From: Salinispora tropica CNB-440
GTDB taxonomy: Bacteria; Actinomycetota; Actinomycetes; Mycobacteriales; Micromonosporaceae
DNA length: 64,000 nucleotides
Assembly: GCF_000016425.1 (NCBI RefSeq)
Contig: NC_009380.1
Span: forward strand, 4,096,144-4,160,143
Reading direction: 5' to 3'
Every line of letters begins with the position of its first letter. Within the stretch, counting starts at the first letter, position 1. This document shows positions 16,197 through 25,129 of this stretch, piece by piece. The position numbers and the translations under genes were made by a program. Below the pieces are notes generated by a model, which ran no database searches, was not told where the DNA came from, and saw nothing but the letters and a program-made list of their open reading frames with translations.

Positions 16197-17336
16197 CTAC
16201 GCTACGTGAGCGCGAAAACCCGATACGCTCCGATCTCCTGTCCAGGGCAGGACACAGGTGGGACTCGGAACACCTACCGGCTCATCGACCGGCGCCGGCA
16301 CGCCGGTCGTCGGGTCGACCCGGAACACGCTAATCAGGTCGGCCCGCTCGTCCGCGACATACAGGTTGGCACCGACCCGCGCGAAGTGCCGGGGCCACTC
16401 CCCACCGGAGTCAACCTCGGCGACCAGCACCGGCAACTCGCCGTCGAGCGCGAAGACGGCGATCGTGCCGACACCCCGGTTCGCGACATAGAGGAACCTC
16501 CCCTCCGGCCCGACCGCGACCTCCGAAGGCTGCACCTGCCCCGGGCGCCCGCTGGCCGAAACCCGGCCGCTCAAACGCAGGGAAGCCGCCGTGGTGATCT
16601 CATAGGCCAGAACCGAGCCATCCAACTCCCCGACCAGCCAGCAACGCCGCCCGTCTGGGTGACGGGCAAGATGCCGTGGCCCGACACCAGCGGCGGTGCG
16701 CACTCGTGGAGCCCGCGGCACCAACCGCCCCGTCGCGGCATCGAGCTCGTACCGGTAGACCGAGTCGGTGCCGAGGTCGACCACGAGCAGTGGGCCCCCG
16801 TTTCGGCCCGGCGCGACCATGTGGGCGTGCGCCCGCTCCTGCCGCTGCGGGTCCGCGCCATGGCCCTCGTGTCGGACCAGGTCGGTGCGCTCCCCGGGCA
16901 CCCCCTGCCCGTCAAGCGGGAACACCGTCACGCTCCCATCGCCGTAGTTGGCCGCGAGGAGGTGCCGGCCATCGTCGGAGACCGCGAGATGGCATGGATC
17001 GGCGCCACCGGTGGGCCGGCTGCCCAACGTGGTGAGATCCCCGTCCGCGGCGATCCGGAACGCGCTGACACCGCCGTCGGTCACCTCGTTGACCGCGTAC
17101 AGGACTGGCAGGTCCGGATGCCGGGCGAGGAACGACGGCGCCGGGGTGACCGCGACCGTGCCGAGCGGCGTGAGCGCACCCGACTCCGGCTCCCGCCGGG
17201 CAACGACGATCCCCTCGCCGCGCCCCCCGGCACCAGCCGTGTAGCAACCGAGATGGATGAACTCACCCTGCACCGCCACCGGACCGCCCTCCGCGCCGAC
17301 TCCTCCCCGATCCAACCAGAGGTTCACACCGGCCAC
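16197..17336 (-). CDS. Lactonase family beta-propeller protein (6-phosphogluconolactonase YbhE type)
   Basis: 379-residue seven-bladed propeller protein. Blade repeats carry the family signatures 'YAVNEVTDGGVSAFRI', 'DPCHLAVSDDGRHLLAANYGDGSVTVF', 'RHLARHPDGRRCWLVGEL' and 'EVAVGPEGRFLYVANRGVGTIAVF'. These match the YbhE/Pgl lactonases of the cytoplasm that hydrolyse 6-phosphogluconolactone. No signal peptide is seen, and a carbohydrate lactone substrate is likely. The true start may be GTG 17279, which has GGAGG 8 nt upstream and would remove 19 poorly conserved residues. Confidence 0.85.
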   Translation of the reverse strand: MAGVNLWLDRGGVGAEGGPVAVQGEFIHLGCYTAGAGGRGEGIVVARREPESGALTPLGTVAVTPAPSFLARHPDLPVLYAVNEVTDGGVSAFRIAADGDLTTLGSRPTGGADPCHLAVSDDGRHLLAANYGDGSVTVFPLDGQGVPGERTDLVRHEGHGADPQRQERAHAHMVAPGRNGGPLLVVDLGTDSVYRYELDAATGRLVPRAPRVRTAAGVGPRHLARHPDGRRCWLVGELDGSVLAYEITTAASLRLSGRVSASGRPGQVQPSEVAVGPEGRFLYVANRGVGTIAVFALDGELPVLVAEVDSGGEWPRHFARVGANLYVADERADLISVFRVDPTTGVPAPVDEPVGVPSPTCVLPWTGDRSVSGFRAHVA

Positions 17337-17449
17337 GACGCATCACGCCGGAAGGCCGCGGAGGGACCCGAGTCCGGAGCCAGCTCCCGCGCGCTGGCCG
17401 GTAGCTCACCGTGGCGGTGAGGCGGGGGTCCGTTCGGCGGGCACCAGGG

Positions 17450-18049
17450 TCAGACCGGCACCGGCTCCCCATGTTGCCGGGCCACATGTTCGACGAGCGC
17501 GATCAACACCTGTTTGCCGGACTGCCGTTCCCGGGCGTCACAGAGCAGCATCGGCACGTCGGGGTCCAGGTCCAACGCCTCGCGTACGGTCTCCAGGCCG
17601 AACCGGCGTGCTCCGTCGAAACAGTTGACACCGACCACGAACGGAATACCCCGCTGTTCGAAGTAACCAATGGACGGGAAGCAGTCCGCCAGTCGACGGG
17701 TGTCGGCGAGTACCACCGCGCCCAGCGCCCCGAAGGCCAACTCGTCCCAGAGGAACCAGAATCGATCCTGTCCCGGAGCACCGAAGAGGTAGACCAGAAG
17801 ATCTTCATTGATGGTGATTCGACCAAAATCCATCGCCACGGTGGTGGTGGACTTCGCCTCCACCCCAGAGAGATCGTCGGTGCCGATCCCGGCATCGGTC
17901 AGCATCTCCTCGGTCTGGAGCGGGCGAACCTCACTCAACGCGCTCACCAGTGTCGTCTTCCCCGCGCCAAAGCCCCCGGCGATGAGGATCTTGAGCGCGA
18001 TCGGGATGTGGGCACCGGTTCTTGGGAGTTCAGAGCGCACGGAGTCCAC
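17450..18049 (-). CDS. cvnD: Conservon small GTPase-like ATP/GTP-binding protein (CvnD)
   Basis: 199-residue Ras-like P-loop protein. G1 is 'GGFGAGKTTLV' (about 25-35), a switch-like Thr follows ('KSTTTVAMDFGRI'), G3 reads 'LFGAPGQDRFWFLW' instead of DxxG, and the base-recognition loop reads 'VGVNCFDG' in place of NKxD. This is the CvnD/MglA-like actinobacterial class. Its gene overlaps the start-proximal gene cvnC by 20 bp, the usual order cvnA-B-C-D. Conservons transduce membrane signals, by analogy to G-protein-coupled systems, and influence development in streptomycetes. Confidence 0.92.
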   Translation of the reverse strand: MDSVRSELPRTGAHIPIALKILIAGGFGAGKTTLVSALSEVRPLQTEEMLTDAGIGTDDLSGVEAKSTTTVAMDFGRITINEDLLVYLFGAPGQDRFWFLWDELAFGALGAVVLADTRRLADCFPSIGYFEQRGIPFVVGVNCFDGARRFGLETVREALDLDPDVPMLLCDARERQSGKQVLIALVEHVARQHGEPVPV

Positions 18050-18413
18050 TGACCACCGCCTTGAGGATGTCGTTGTTGGGCAGGTACGGGCCGGCCGAGG
18101 GCTGGTGGACCGTCACCAGACCCCGGTCCACCAGATCGCCGAGCAGCACTCGGACGACGCCGACCGCCAGGTCGAGGCCGGTCGCCAGCTCGGCCACCGG
18201 GACCGGCCGGGCCGCCAGCGCAACCAGCTGCCGGTGCTCGGGGTGCAGGTCGAGATGCACGGCGGGCTGAGCGTCCCGGTCGGCGAGGACGTACGCGACC
18301 AGGTCGAAACCACTGGCAGCCCGCACGCGCCCTCCGGTCACGGTGTAGGGGCGCACCACCGGACCTGCGTCGTCGTCCAGCCACTCATCCGACATCCCGG
18401 ACTCAGCCCACAT
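18030..18413 (-). CDS. cvnC: DUF742 protein (CvnC)
   Basis: 127-residue DUF742 protein with 'GPVVRPYTVTGGRV' near the start, a winged-helix-like middle ('VAELATGLDLAVGVVRVLLGDLVDRGLV') and the terminal 'NNDILKAVVSGLRAL'. These proteins accompany the roadblock and GTPase subunits and probably form a complex with them. The ATG at 18413 overlaps cvnB by 11 bp; an in-frame ATG at 18395 gives the more typical N-terminus 'MSDEW' and may be the real start. Confidence 0.9.
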   Translation of the reverse strand: MWAESGMSDEWLDDDAGPVVRPYTVTGGRVRAASGFDLVAYVLADRDAQPAVHLDLHPEHRQLVALAARPVPVAELATGLDLAVGVVRVLLGDLVDRGLVTVHQPSAGPYLPNNDILKAVVSGLRAL

Positions 18414-18828
18414 CGCTTGCGCCCGCCGTTGGCCGGGCCGGGATGCTCATCGTCTCCCCCACCCGAGTCACCAGCATCGCCATCTCGTACGCCACCAGCC
18501 CAATGTCGGCGTCCGCGTCGCTAACCACCGCGAGGCAGGCGCCCCGCCCGGCCGTGGTCACGAACAGGAAGGCCGATTCCATCTCGACGACAGTCTGCCG
18601 GACGGGACCACCAGTCACATGCCGGCTCGTGCCCCGAGCCAGGCTGGAGAGGCCAGAGGCGAGGGCACACAGGTGCTCCGCGTCGTCCCGTTCCTGCCCG
18701 GCGGACGCCCCCAGCAGCAGACCGTCGGCGGAGAGTACCACCGCCTGCCGCGCGGGCGGCACCCGCTCCACCAGCTCGTCGAGCAACCAGTCGAGATCAA
18801 CATTCTGCCTGGTAGATTGCAGCATCAC
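18403..18828 (-). CDS. cvnB: Roadblock/LC7 domain protein (CvnB)
   Basis: 141-residue roadblock/LC7 (MglB-like) protein: 'LDWLLDELVERVPPARQAVVLSADGLLLGAS' region opens the fold, then 'EHLCALASGLSSLARG' helix and 'FLFVTTAGRGACLAVVSDADADIGLVAYEMAMLV'. In this family the dimer acts on the partner GTPase. Its start overlaps the cvnA stop by 4 bp (ATGA-type), so the two are translationally coupled. Confidence 0.93.
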   Translation of the reverse strand: MMLQSTRQNVDLDWLLDELVERVPPARQAVVLSADGLLLGASAGQERDDAEHLCALASGLSSLARGTSRHVTGGPVRQTVVEMESAFLFVTTAGRGACLAVVSDADADIGLVAYEMAMLVTRVGETMSIPARPTAGASDVG

Positions 18829-21350
18829 GCGTCCCTCTCAGTCGCGGTCGGGATTTCGAGTCCGTCCGACGCGTCGATCGGCCGAGCGCCCGGCCCGGCC
18901 TCGGACATTGATACTCGGGCGGCAGCGACCCGACGTCCCCTCGCCGTGCCGGCTTGTAGCGCCGCCATAATCCGGCGGGCTTCCTCCGGTGAGCGGGGGG
19001 TCGGATCCGCCGACGGTGACTGCCGACCGCCCACGGCTGGCTGCCGCACCGTCGGCCCATCCACAGCCGGCCTCAACCGCCTGCCCTCAGCGGTCGCCCC
19101 GCCTGGCCCGCTCGGGGAGCGAGACACCCCATCGGTGCCGGCTCCCGCGGCACCCGCCGGTTCCGGCCTGCCCAGTCGTTCCTGCCCCGGCCCCCCGGTG
19201 GCACCACCTGGCGGCACCGCCGTGCCCACCCGGCTCCGCGGTATCGCGGCCGGACGACGGCGGACCCGCCGCGGCAGCCCGTCGATCTCGCCGGCCACCT
19301 CGACGGGCGCTGGGCCGACATCGGTCCCGGCCGACTCGCCGACAGTCGGGACCGACGTGCTGTTGGCGAGCGCCAACGGCTCCGACCCGGTGGGCAACCG
19401 ACCAGGCATCTCCCGCCGAACTGCGCGAGAACCAGAACGCTCTCGCTCGCCGGGGGCCATGCCCGAGGGCAGCGGCTCCTCAGCGACCAGTTCGTCCGGG
19501 ACGAGAACTACCGCGGTCAGGCCAGCCGACTCGGACCGACGCAGCCGGACCCGCACCCCGTGCCGGGCGGCCAGCCGGGCCACCACGAAGAGCCCGAGCC
19601 GGTCCGTCCGGGTTGGGTCGAACTCTGGCGACGAGGCCAACAACGAGTTGGCGTCCGTCAGCGCCTCGGTGCTCATGCCGAGGCCCTGGTCGGTGATCTC
19701 GAAGAGGTATCCGTCGACCCTGCGCGCCCCGACGACCTGGACCCGGGTCCCCGGCGGCGAGAACCTGGTGGCGTTCTCGATCAGCTCGGCAAGCAGGTGG
19801 ATCAGGTCACCCACGGTCCGGCCGACAAGGCCTGCCGACTGCACCCCGCCGATGTCAACCCGCTTGTACGCCTCAACCTCGGACAGCGCCCCCCGAATCA
19901 GGTCAACCATCGCTACCGGATTGCGCCAGCCCCGGCTCGGAGCCGAACCAGCCAGGATCACCAGGTCCTCCGCGTGTCGCCGCAGCCGGGTGGCGAGGTG
20001 GTCGACCTGGAAGAGATCAGCCAGCTCGTCCGGGTTCTCGGTGCGCCGCTCCATCCGGTCGAGCAGGGCGAGCTGGCGATGCACGAGCCCCTGGCTGCGT
20101 CGGGCGATGTTGAGAAAGACCTCGTTCAGGCCACGGCGTAGGTTTACCTCGCCCTCAGCAGACCGAATGGCGGTCCGCCGCACCGCGGTGAAGGCGCGCC
20201 CCACCTGGCCGATCTCGTCCGTACCGAAGTCGACCGACGGCGCCTCTCGTTCCACGTCCACCGTCTCACCGTGGCGCATCCGCGCCACCAGTTCGGGCAG
20301 CTGACGTTCCGCCCGTTCGAGTACGGTGTGCAGCCGGCCCAACCGGCTCGCGAGGGAACGGCCGACCCGAATCGCCACCACCAGGGAGACCACGACCGCG
20401 ATGAGGCCTAGCAGCCCGGCGGACGCGAGCAGCAGGAAGACGCGTACGGCCATGGGTATCGACCGATCGGCCAAGCCGTCGGCCTGGTCCAACTCGTAGT
20501 CACGCATCGCCTGCTGGACCGCGTCGTAGTCGGCCTGCCAGTTCGCAGCCGCTATCGGCGGCTGATCGGTGGTGTTCTCGATCAGGAGATCCTGCATCTG
20601 ACCCAGTCGGCGGAACTCCGCCTGCTCGGTCAACTGCTGATACACGCTACGTTCCGCCGCCGGCAGGTCCGCTACCGCCGACTCGGCAAGGAACCGCTGG
20701 TTGACGATCGTCTGCACGAGTCGCCGGTGCTCGCCCTCGGCGAAGCTGCCCGAGACGAACACCCCGGCCAGCACGGCATCGGCCTGACCGAGCAGTTCGC
20801 GGGAGTGGCCGAGCGCGGTAACCGCCAACGCCTCCCGGTGTAGCTCGGGGTCAGGCAGCGCTGACAGCGCCGCGAAGGCCTGGAAGGCCGACGAGACCAT
20901 TCCGCTGTAAAGATCAACGACGCCGGACCGGTCCACCCCTCCCCGGTCAATCTGACCACGCCCGGCCGGCAACGCATCCAGCGCGACGAGGAGCCGGTCC
21001 AACCGAACATCCAGCAGGTCGCTGGTGGCGTCCCGAAGGTCGTCGCCGGCAGCCCGACGACGCAGTTCGGCGATCGCCTCATCGGTCTGCCGCCGCTGGC
21101 TATCGAGGTCGACCTGGGCAGACTCGGCAGCCAGGTACACGACCGAGAGGCGACGCTCGCGTTGCAGCTCGGCGACGACCGCCTCGCCGGGCCGCCCGAA
21201 CTCGTTGAGGAGGGTGCGGGCGGCGAGCAGGCTCTGTGCGGGCCCATAGGTGAGGGTGGTGGCGAAGATCCAAAGTGTGAGAAGCGCGGTCACCGGCGCC
21301 ACGACCAGTGCGGTCAGCTTGGCGCGGATCGGCCAGTCGCGGGTGTTCAA
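18825..21350 (-). CDS. cvnA: Nitrate/nitrite-sensor-type histidine kinase-like ATPase (CvnA)
   Basis: 841-residue membrane sensor. Segment TM1 is at about 11-33, an extracellular helical NIT-type sensor region at 40-290, TM2 at 301-328, and a HAMP-like linker at 329-400. The ATPase domain spans about 480-620 with N box 'ELIENATRFSPP' (522-533), G1 'DQGLGM' (554-559) and 'RLGLFVVARLAARHG' (584-598). The last 220 residues are low-complexity Pro/Gly/Arg. The usual H-box is degenerate ('NIARRSQGLVHRQL'), as in other CvnA proteins, so autophosphorylation is uncertain. No cvnE-type cytochrome P450 follows the operon here. Confidence 0.92.
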   Translation of the reverse strand: MNTRDWPIRAKLTALVVAPVTALLTLWIFATTLTYGPAQSLLAARTLLNEFGRPGEAVVAELQRERRLSVVYLAAESAQVDLDSQRRQTDEAIAELRRRAAGDDLRDATSDLLDVRLDRLLVALDALPAGRGQIDRGGVDRSGVVDLYSGMVSSAFQAFAALSALPDPELHREALAVTALGHSRELLGQADAVLAGVFVSGSFAEGEHRRLVQTIVNQRFLAESAVADLPAAERSVYQQLTEQAEFRRLGQMQDLLIENTTDQPPIAAANWQADYDAVQQAMRDYELDQADGLADRSIPMAVRVFLLLASAGLLGLIAVVVSLVVAIRVGRSLASRLGRLHTVLERAERQLPELVARMRHGETVDVEREAPSVDFGTDEIGQVGRAFTAVRRTAIRSAEGEVNLRRGLNEVFLNIARRSQGLVHRQLALLDRMERRTENPDELADLFQVDHLATRLRRHAEDLVILAGSAPSRGWRNPVAMVDLIRGALSEVEAYKRVDIGGVQSAGLVGRTVGDLIHLLAELIENATRFSPPGTRVQVVGARRVDGYLFEITDQGLGMSTEALTDANSLLASSPEFDPTRTDRLGLFVVARLAARHGVRVRLRRSESAGLTAVVLVPDELVAEEPLPSGMAPGERERSGSRAVRREMPGRLPTGSEPLALANSTSVPTVGESAGTDVGPAPVEVAGEIDGLPRRVRRRPAAIPRSRVGTAVPPGGATGGPGQERLGRPEPAGAAGAGTDGVSRSPSGPGGATAEGRRLRPAVDGPTVRQPAVGGRQSPSADPTPRSPEEARRIMAALQAGTARGRRVAAARVSMSEAGPGARPIDASDGLEIPTATERDA

Positions 21351-21789
21351 TCAGGACCTCGCCGGTGGGGGCTGCGGGGGACGCCGGCACATGCCGAGCA
21401 GCACCCGCCGGAGCGCGCCCCACAGTGCCGGGACGGCATCGACGGTCGCCTTGGGCAGGATACGGAATCTAGCCCAGTTGCACTACCGCCCGTCTAAGCC
21501 ATGGACACATCGGGCAGGCACGGTCAGCCCGAGCGGCGCGGCGGCCACACGCTCGCTCCGCCCCCAGCAGGAACGCGCGGCCAACACAGACCGCGCGGAA
21601 GGCTGCCCGCTACGCTTCAACCTCCTCGCACCATCCGTCCACTATCAATCTGGTACGGCATCATAAGCCGGGAAACCACCGTATAGGCGATTCTCCTACG
21701 ACACCGAAAAGTATGCCGGACCGGGATTGATGGGCTGCATCAGGTGGGAATACCCACGGCAGCGGAGGAGCCAGGTTGAGGAGACGAGA
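21351..21789. other. Divergent intergenic region between cvnA and a hypothetical gene
   Basis: 439 bp holding the promoters of the minus-strand cvn operon and of the plus-strand gene at 21790. A relatively AT-rich patch at 21640-21720 and a small GTGGG/CCCAC hairpin (21744-21757) are the only visible structure. Overlapping open frames on both strands look non-coding. Confidence 0.4.
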
Positions 21790-22350
21790 ATGCGCCAGGA
21801 CGAGCAGCAGGCCGACACTGAGCATCCGGAGGGCGTACCGTCCGCAGCCGTACCAGTGCGGCCGAAGGATGGTCGACCGACGACCGACGACGAAAGCGAC
21901 CAGCGCGCCGCCGCCGCTGCGGAGGGCGACGGCCGGCCCGAATTCCACCGACCCGGTCCGGTCCCGAGCGCCCTCGGTGCGCCCTCAGTAGGCGGGGCAG
22001 TCGCCGCGTCCGCACTGGCCGGCGGGGCGCAGGAGGAACCGGACGCACGCGCCGAGTCAACCGCCCGGCCCGGCGACGGCGCCGTTGGCGTTGCGCGAGA
22101 AGGCTGGCGGGCGGACCCGACGGCCGAGTTCCACGGTGGCCCGGGGTGGGTGCGGCGGCAGGCCGATCGGGCTTCGGTAACTGCCGAGCCTCCCGCCGCT
22201 GAGAGCCACCTCGAGCAGTGGGAGGACGACATGACCCCGCCCGCTGGCTCCGCTGTCGAGCAACGACCCGATGCGGGTGGCATGGCACCCGACGCACGGG
22301 GTACGCGGGAAGGTAGCGCAGGTACGGACGGGAGGCGACACCATGACTGA
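21790..22350 (+). CDS. Acidic, low-complexity hypothetical protein
   Basis: 186-residue protein of unknown family. It is rich in Ala, Gly, Pro, Glu, Asp and Arg, with almost no hydrophobic core, and is probably disordered. There is no signal peptide or membrane segment. ATG 21790 is preceded by GAGGAG at 7 nt, and the stop overlaps the next gene's ATG by 8 bp, which supports genuine expression. Frames on the other strand over this region are long but lack a start context. No function proposed. Confidence 0.5.
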   Translation: MRQDEQQADTEHPEGVPSAAVPVRPKDGRPTTDDESDQRAAAAAEGDGRPEFHRPGPVPSALGAPSVGGAVAASALAGGAQEEPDARAESTARPGDGAVGVAREGWRADPTAEFHGGPGWVRRQADRASVTAEPPAAESHLEQWEDDMTPPAGSAVEQRPDAGGMAPDARGTREGSAGTDGRRHHD

Positions 22351-22726
22351 TCGTGACCGGTACCGACCGTTGGAAGAGAGCGCTGAGGCAGCCGCAGCGG
22401 TCGAGGACGACGCTGGCGTCCCCCAGCTGATGACCGGCGGGGGTGGCGACCGGCACACCCCCACCTTCGCCACCGCTGGGGAGCAGGCTGACGGCGGTAC
22501 GTCGACCGAGGACCTCATTGGCGACCCGTACGCCGCCGGTACCGGCGTGACCGATACTGGCACCGGGGCCGGTGGGGACACCATCCGCACCGGAGCCGAG
22601 CAGCCGTGGGAGCCGGAGGATCTGGTGGCGGCACGCGGTCAGGATCTGACGCCGGAGAATGTTGAGCGGGCCCGCCGGGACCTGGTCGAGAAGGGCCGGG
22701 CCGCGATCGAACGTACGGTCCCCTGA
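22343..22726 (+). CDS. Hypothetical protein with conserved C-terminal helix
   Basis: 127-residue acidic protein starting at ATG 22343 with GGGAGG 8 nt upstream. The first two thirds are Gly/Ala/Thr/Asp-rich and probably disordered. The last 40 residues ('PWEPEDLVAARGQDLTPENV' then 'ERARRDLVEKGRAAIERTVP') look like an ordered amphipathic helix and are the likely conserved core. I recognise no named domain. Its coupling to the preceding gene and the strong terminator after it define a two-gene transcript. Confidence 0.6.
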   Translation: MTDRDRYRPLEESAEAAAAVEDDAGVPQLMTGGGGDRHTPTFATAGEQADGGTSTEDLIGDPYAAGTGVTDTGTGAGGDTIRTGAEQPWEPEDLVAARGQDLTPENVERARRDLVEKGRAAIERTVP

Positions 22727-22743
22727 CCTCGGAGCTGCCGGGG

Positions 22744-22774
22744 CCCGGACCCGATCGAGCGGATCGGGTCCGGG
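22744..22774. terminator. Strong hairpin terminator
   Basis: Perfect 13-bp stem (22744-22756 with 22762-22774), 5-nt loop, between the hypothetical gene and the convergent cellulase gene. No T-tract; probably works in both directions. Confidence 0.8.
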
Positions 22775-22830
22775 ACTCGGGGAACCTGCCACCCGAGCGC
22801 CTCACCTACCCCGGCGGCTGGGTTCCACAA

Positions 22831-24621
22831 TCAGGACAGCGGCGGGTAGGCGTTCTGCATGAGCTGCTGGAACTGCGCCGGGAACCAGGCACCGGAGATC
22901 GGCGCGTCAGGCAGGGCACCGCTGGGGTTGAAGCCGTTACGGGCGTTGCCCTCGTACGTCGGGTCGCACATCCGGTCAAAGCCCTTGCCGTCGTTGTTCG
23001 GGATCTCCTCGCTGGAGCCGTCCGACTCGCCCGGCGGCTTTACCCAGACATAGGCGTCGATACCGGGCTCCGGCGCGGCCTGCGGCCGCTCACCCAGGCC
23101 CGCACCAGACTGGTTGCACCAGTTCCCGGCGTGGATTCGTCGGTCGACCCGACCACCGTCGACATAGCTGTCCACATCGGTCGTCGGCCCAGGGGCGGTT
23201 GGTCGAGCACTGCCACCCCAACCGTTGCGGGAAGTATCGATCAACATTCCCACACCCGAGTCGAATCCCTTGGCAACTAGTTCGTCGCGGAAGTCCTGCG
23301 CAAACGACAACTCGTCGACGTACTGGTTCCAGTCCACCCACGTGGACTGACGGATCGTCTGGCCGTTGACCGTGTCGGTGATCTGGAAGTAGGGCTCGCG
23401 CAATGCCGAGTAGTTGGCGGTGTTGACGATGAAGCCATGCACGTCGTCGAGCGTGCTGCCGGACGCTGTGGCAGCATCCTTCAGGAGCAGGGCGACCGGG
23501 CTGAAGTTGGTGTCCCAGCCGATCCAGCCGTGGTGGGCAGCGTCCACGTAGTTGTAGACGTTGCTGATCGCGCCCAACGTGGCCAGCGCGTAGCCGATGC
23601 CGTTGACATAGGCGCCGTTCTGCTTGACAAGCTCACAGGTCGGGGTAGCGCCCGGATTGCTGCCGGTGTTGGCGTGCAGGTTCGGCAACGAGTCGATCTC
23701 GATGATGTTGATGATCCGGAGATCCTGGTATGCCGCGTCACTCTGGATCGCCGCTATCGGGTCGATGAACTCGGCCTTGTAGCGGGGCAACTCGTCCGGT
23801 GCCAGTTCACCGTTCGAGGCGAGCGCAGCGCAGTCCCGACCGGGTAGGTTGTAGATCACGAACTGGATGTAGTCCGCCCCCTGACTCAGCGCCTCATCCA
23901 GGTGATCTCGTATGCCCATCGGGCCATTGGACTGGCTGTCATCGGTACCCTCAATGGCCGCAATCCGGTCGATCCAGACGGCCGTCGACGTGTTCGACAC
24001 CCGGTTGCCACCGGACACTGACTCGGCCTTGGCCTTCCACTCCGGATTCACGTAGCCCACCGCGTTCAGGTACGGGTTGTCCACTCGGCCTCCGGGAGGC
24101 GCGGTGGTGGGAGGTGGAGTGGTGGGAGGTGGGGTCGTCGGCGGTGCCGTGGTGGGCGGCGTAGTTGTCGGCGGTGCCGTAGTGGGGCCACCACCGCCGT
24201 TGCAGGCCACCTCGTTGAGCGTGAACGACGTCGGTTTGGGGTTGCTGCCACTCCACAAACCGTTGAAGCCGATCTCGATGGTGGCGCCACTGGGCACCAA
24301 ACCGTTGTACGACTCGTTCTGCACGGCAACGTTCTGCCCGGACTGGCTGTACCGAGCCGACCAGCCGTGCACCACCTGCTGGCTACTGTTCGGGAAGGTG
24401 AAGCGAAGCGTCCAGCCATCCAGCGCCTCCCCGGTGTTCTTGATACTGAGGGAAGCGGTGAAACCGCCGGGCCAGTCATTGGTGGTGTACGACACCTCAC
24501 ACTGGGTCGCAGCGTGGGCCATGGTGACCGGCAGGGTCACCAACCCGCCTACGACCAGGACGCCCGCGCCGGTCAGCGCGAGGGCCGGGCGCGGGACGGA
24601 GAGTCTTCTCCACACGTTCAT
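22831..24621 (-). CDS. Secreted CBM2-GH6 cellobiohydrolase
   Basis: 596-residue exported cellulase. Signal peptide at about 1-37 ('TMAHA' cleavage). A family 2 carbohydrate-binding module spans 41-140, bounded by Cys 41 and Cys 140 and with the surface Trp residues of cellulose binders. A PTTAPP-type Pro/Thr linker follows at 146-176. The glycoside hydrolase family 6 domain spans about 180-596. The two conserved GH6 active-site Asp residues are D263 in 'YNLPGRDCAA' and D310 (catalytic acid) in 'IIEIDSLPNL'. The length and loops fit exo-acting Cel6B enzymes releasing cellobiose. ATG 24621 has AAGGAGA upstream; the longer frame to 24882 overlaps the operator. Regulation by a CebR-type repressor is likely. 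Confidence 0.93.
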   Translation of the reverse strand: MNVWRRLSVPRPALALTGAGVLVVGGLVTLPVTMAHAATQCEVSYTTNDWPGGFTASLSIKNTGEALDGWTLRFTFPNSSQQVVHGWSARYSQSGQNVAVQNESYNGLVPSGATIEIGFNGLWSGSNPKPTSFTLNEVACNGGGGPTTAPPTTTPPTTAPPTTPPPTTPPPTTAPPGGRVDNPYLNAVGYVNPEWKAKAESVSGGNRVSNTSTAVWIDRIAAIEGTDDSQSNGPMGIRDHLDEALSQGADYIQFVIYNLPGRDCAALASNGELAPDELPRYKAEFIDPIAAIQSDAAYQDLRIINIIEIDSLPNLHANTGSNPGATPTCELVKQNGAYVNGIGYALATLGAISNVYNYVDAAHHGWIGWDTNFSPVALLLKDAATASGSTLDDVHGFIVNTANYSALREPYFQITDTVNGQTIRQSTWVDWNQYVDELSFAQDFRDELVAKGFDSGVGMLIDTSRNGWGGSARPTAPGPTTDVDSYVDGGRVDRRIHAGNWCNQSGAGLGERPQAAPEPGIDAYVWVKPPGESDGSSEEIPNNDGKGFDRMCDPTYEGNARNGFNPSGALPDAPISGAWFPAQFQQLMQNAYPPLS

Positions 24622-24867
24622 GCCACAGATCTCCTTGGGCGAGAGTCCGATCCGCGGACGGCCCCGGCCGAGTGACCCGGTCGATGCGGACATGGGCAAC
24701 CCGCCGATGTCAGCGGATGCTTCCGGGCCGTCCTGGACGGGGTGGTGGTATTCGCGGACCTCCGACACAGGTCGGTGAGACCGGCGGGATGATCGCCCGG
24801 GCGAACCGGTTGCCCTCGATATCCCTACCTGCGTGGTGTGGCTCCCCACGTACGTTTGATTCTTCCA

Positions 24868-24881
24868 TGGGAGCGCTTCCA
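24868..24881. promoter_or_regulatory. CebR-type operator
   Basis: TGGGAGCGCTTCCA differs in one base from the 14-bp palindrome TGGGAGCGCTCCCA bound by the LacI-family repressor CebR in streptomycetes and relatives, which controls cellulase and cello-oligosaccharide uptake genes. It lies 247 bp upstream of the GH6 start. No cebR gene is in the window. Confidence 0.85.
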
Positions 24882-25080
24882 TCGCAATCCTTCAACGAAA
24901 GCAACACCTGAGTGAATCCTCGATCACCGGACCCCGAGCAGCAACAAGGGCACTGCACTACACGAATAGCCACACACCGGCCATCAAGACTGGAAGCCGC
25001 TAACCCTTACATAGCCCCTAAAGCGGGAAAGACGAAAATTCCCCTTCATAGGTTGTGAAACGGACTAACGTCTGCCCTAG

Positions 25081-25096
25081 CTCGGTTGTCACCGAG
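25081..25096 (+). promoter_or_regulatory. Small hairpin in leader of repeat-protein gene
   Basis: Perfect inverted repeat CTCGGT-TGTC-ACCGAG, 34 bp before the start codon. It may be an mRNA stem-loop or an operator; function unknown. Confidence 0.35.
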
Positions 25097-25129
25097 TTCA
25101 GGACAACAGGGGATGGAGTGACGCACGTT

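Larger units (their letters stand above)
24622..25129. other. Divergent regulatory region between the cellulase and repeat-protein genes
   Basis: 508 bp without a credible gene. It contains the CebR-type operator (24868-24881), an AT-rich stretch (about 24890-25060) likely to hold both promoters, and a small leader hairpin (25081-25096). Confidence 0.5.

Noticed and set aside
12677..17336. Polysaccharide biosynthesis cluster
   Set aside because: Only the initiating transferase is present; no glycosyltransferases, flippase or polymerase accompany it.
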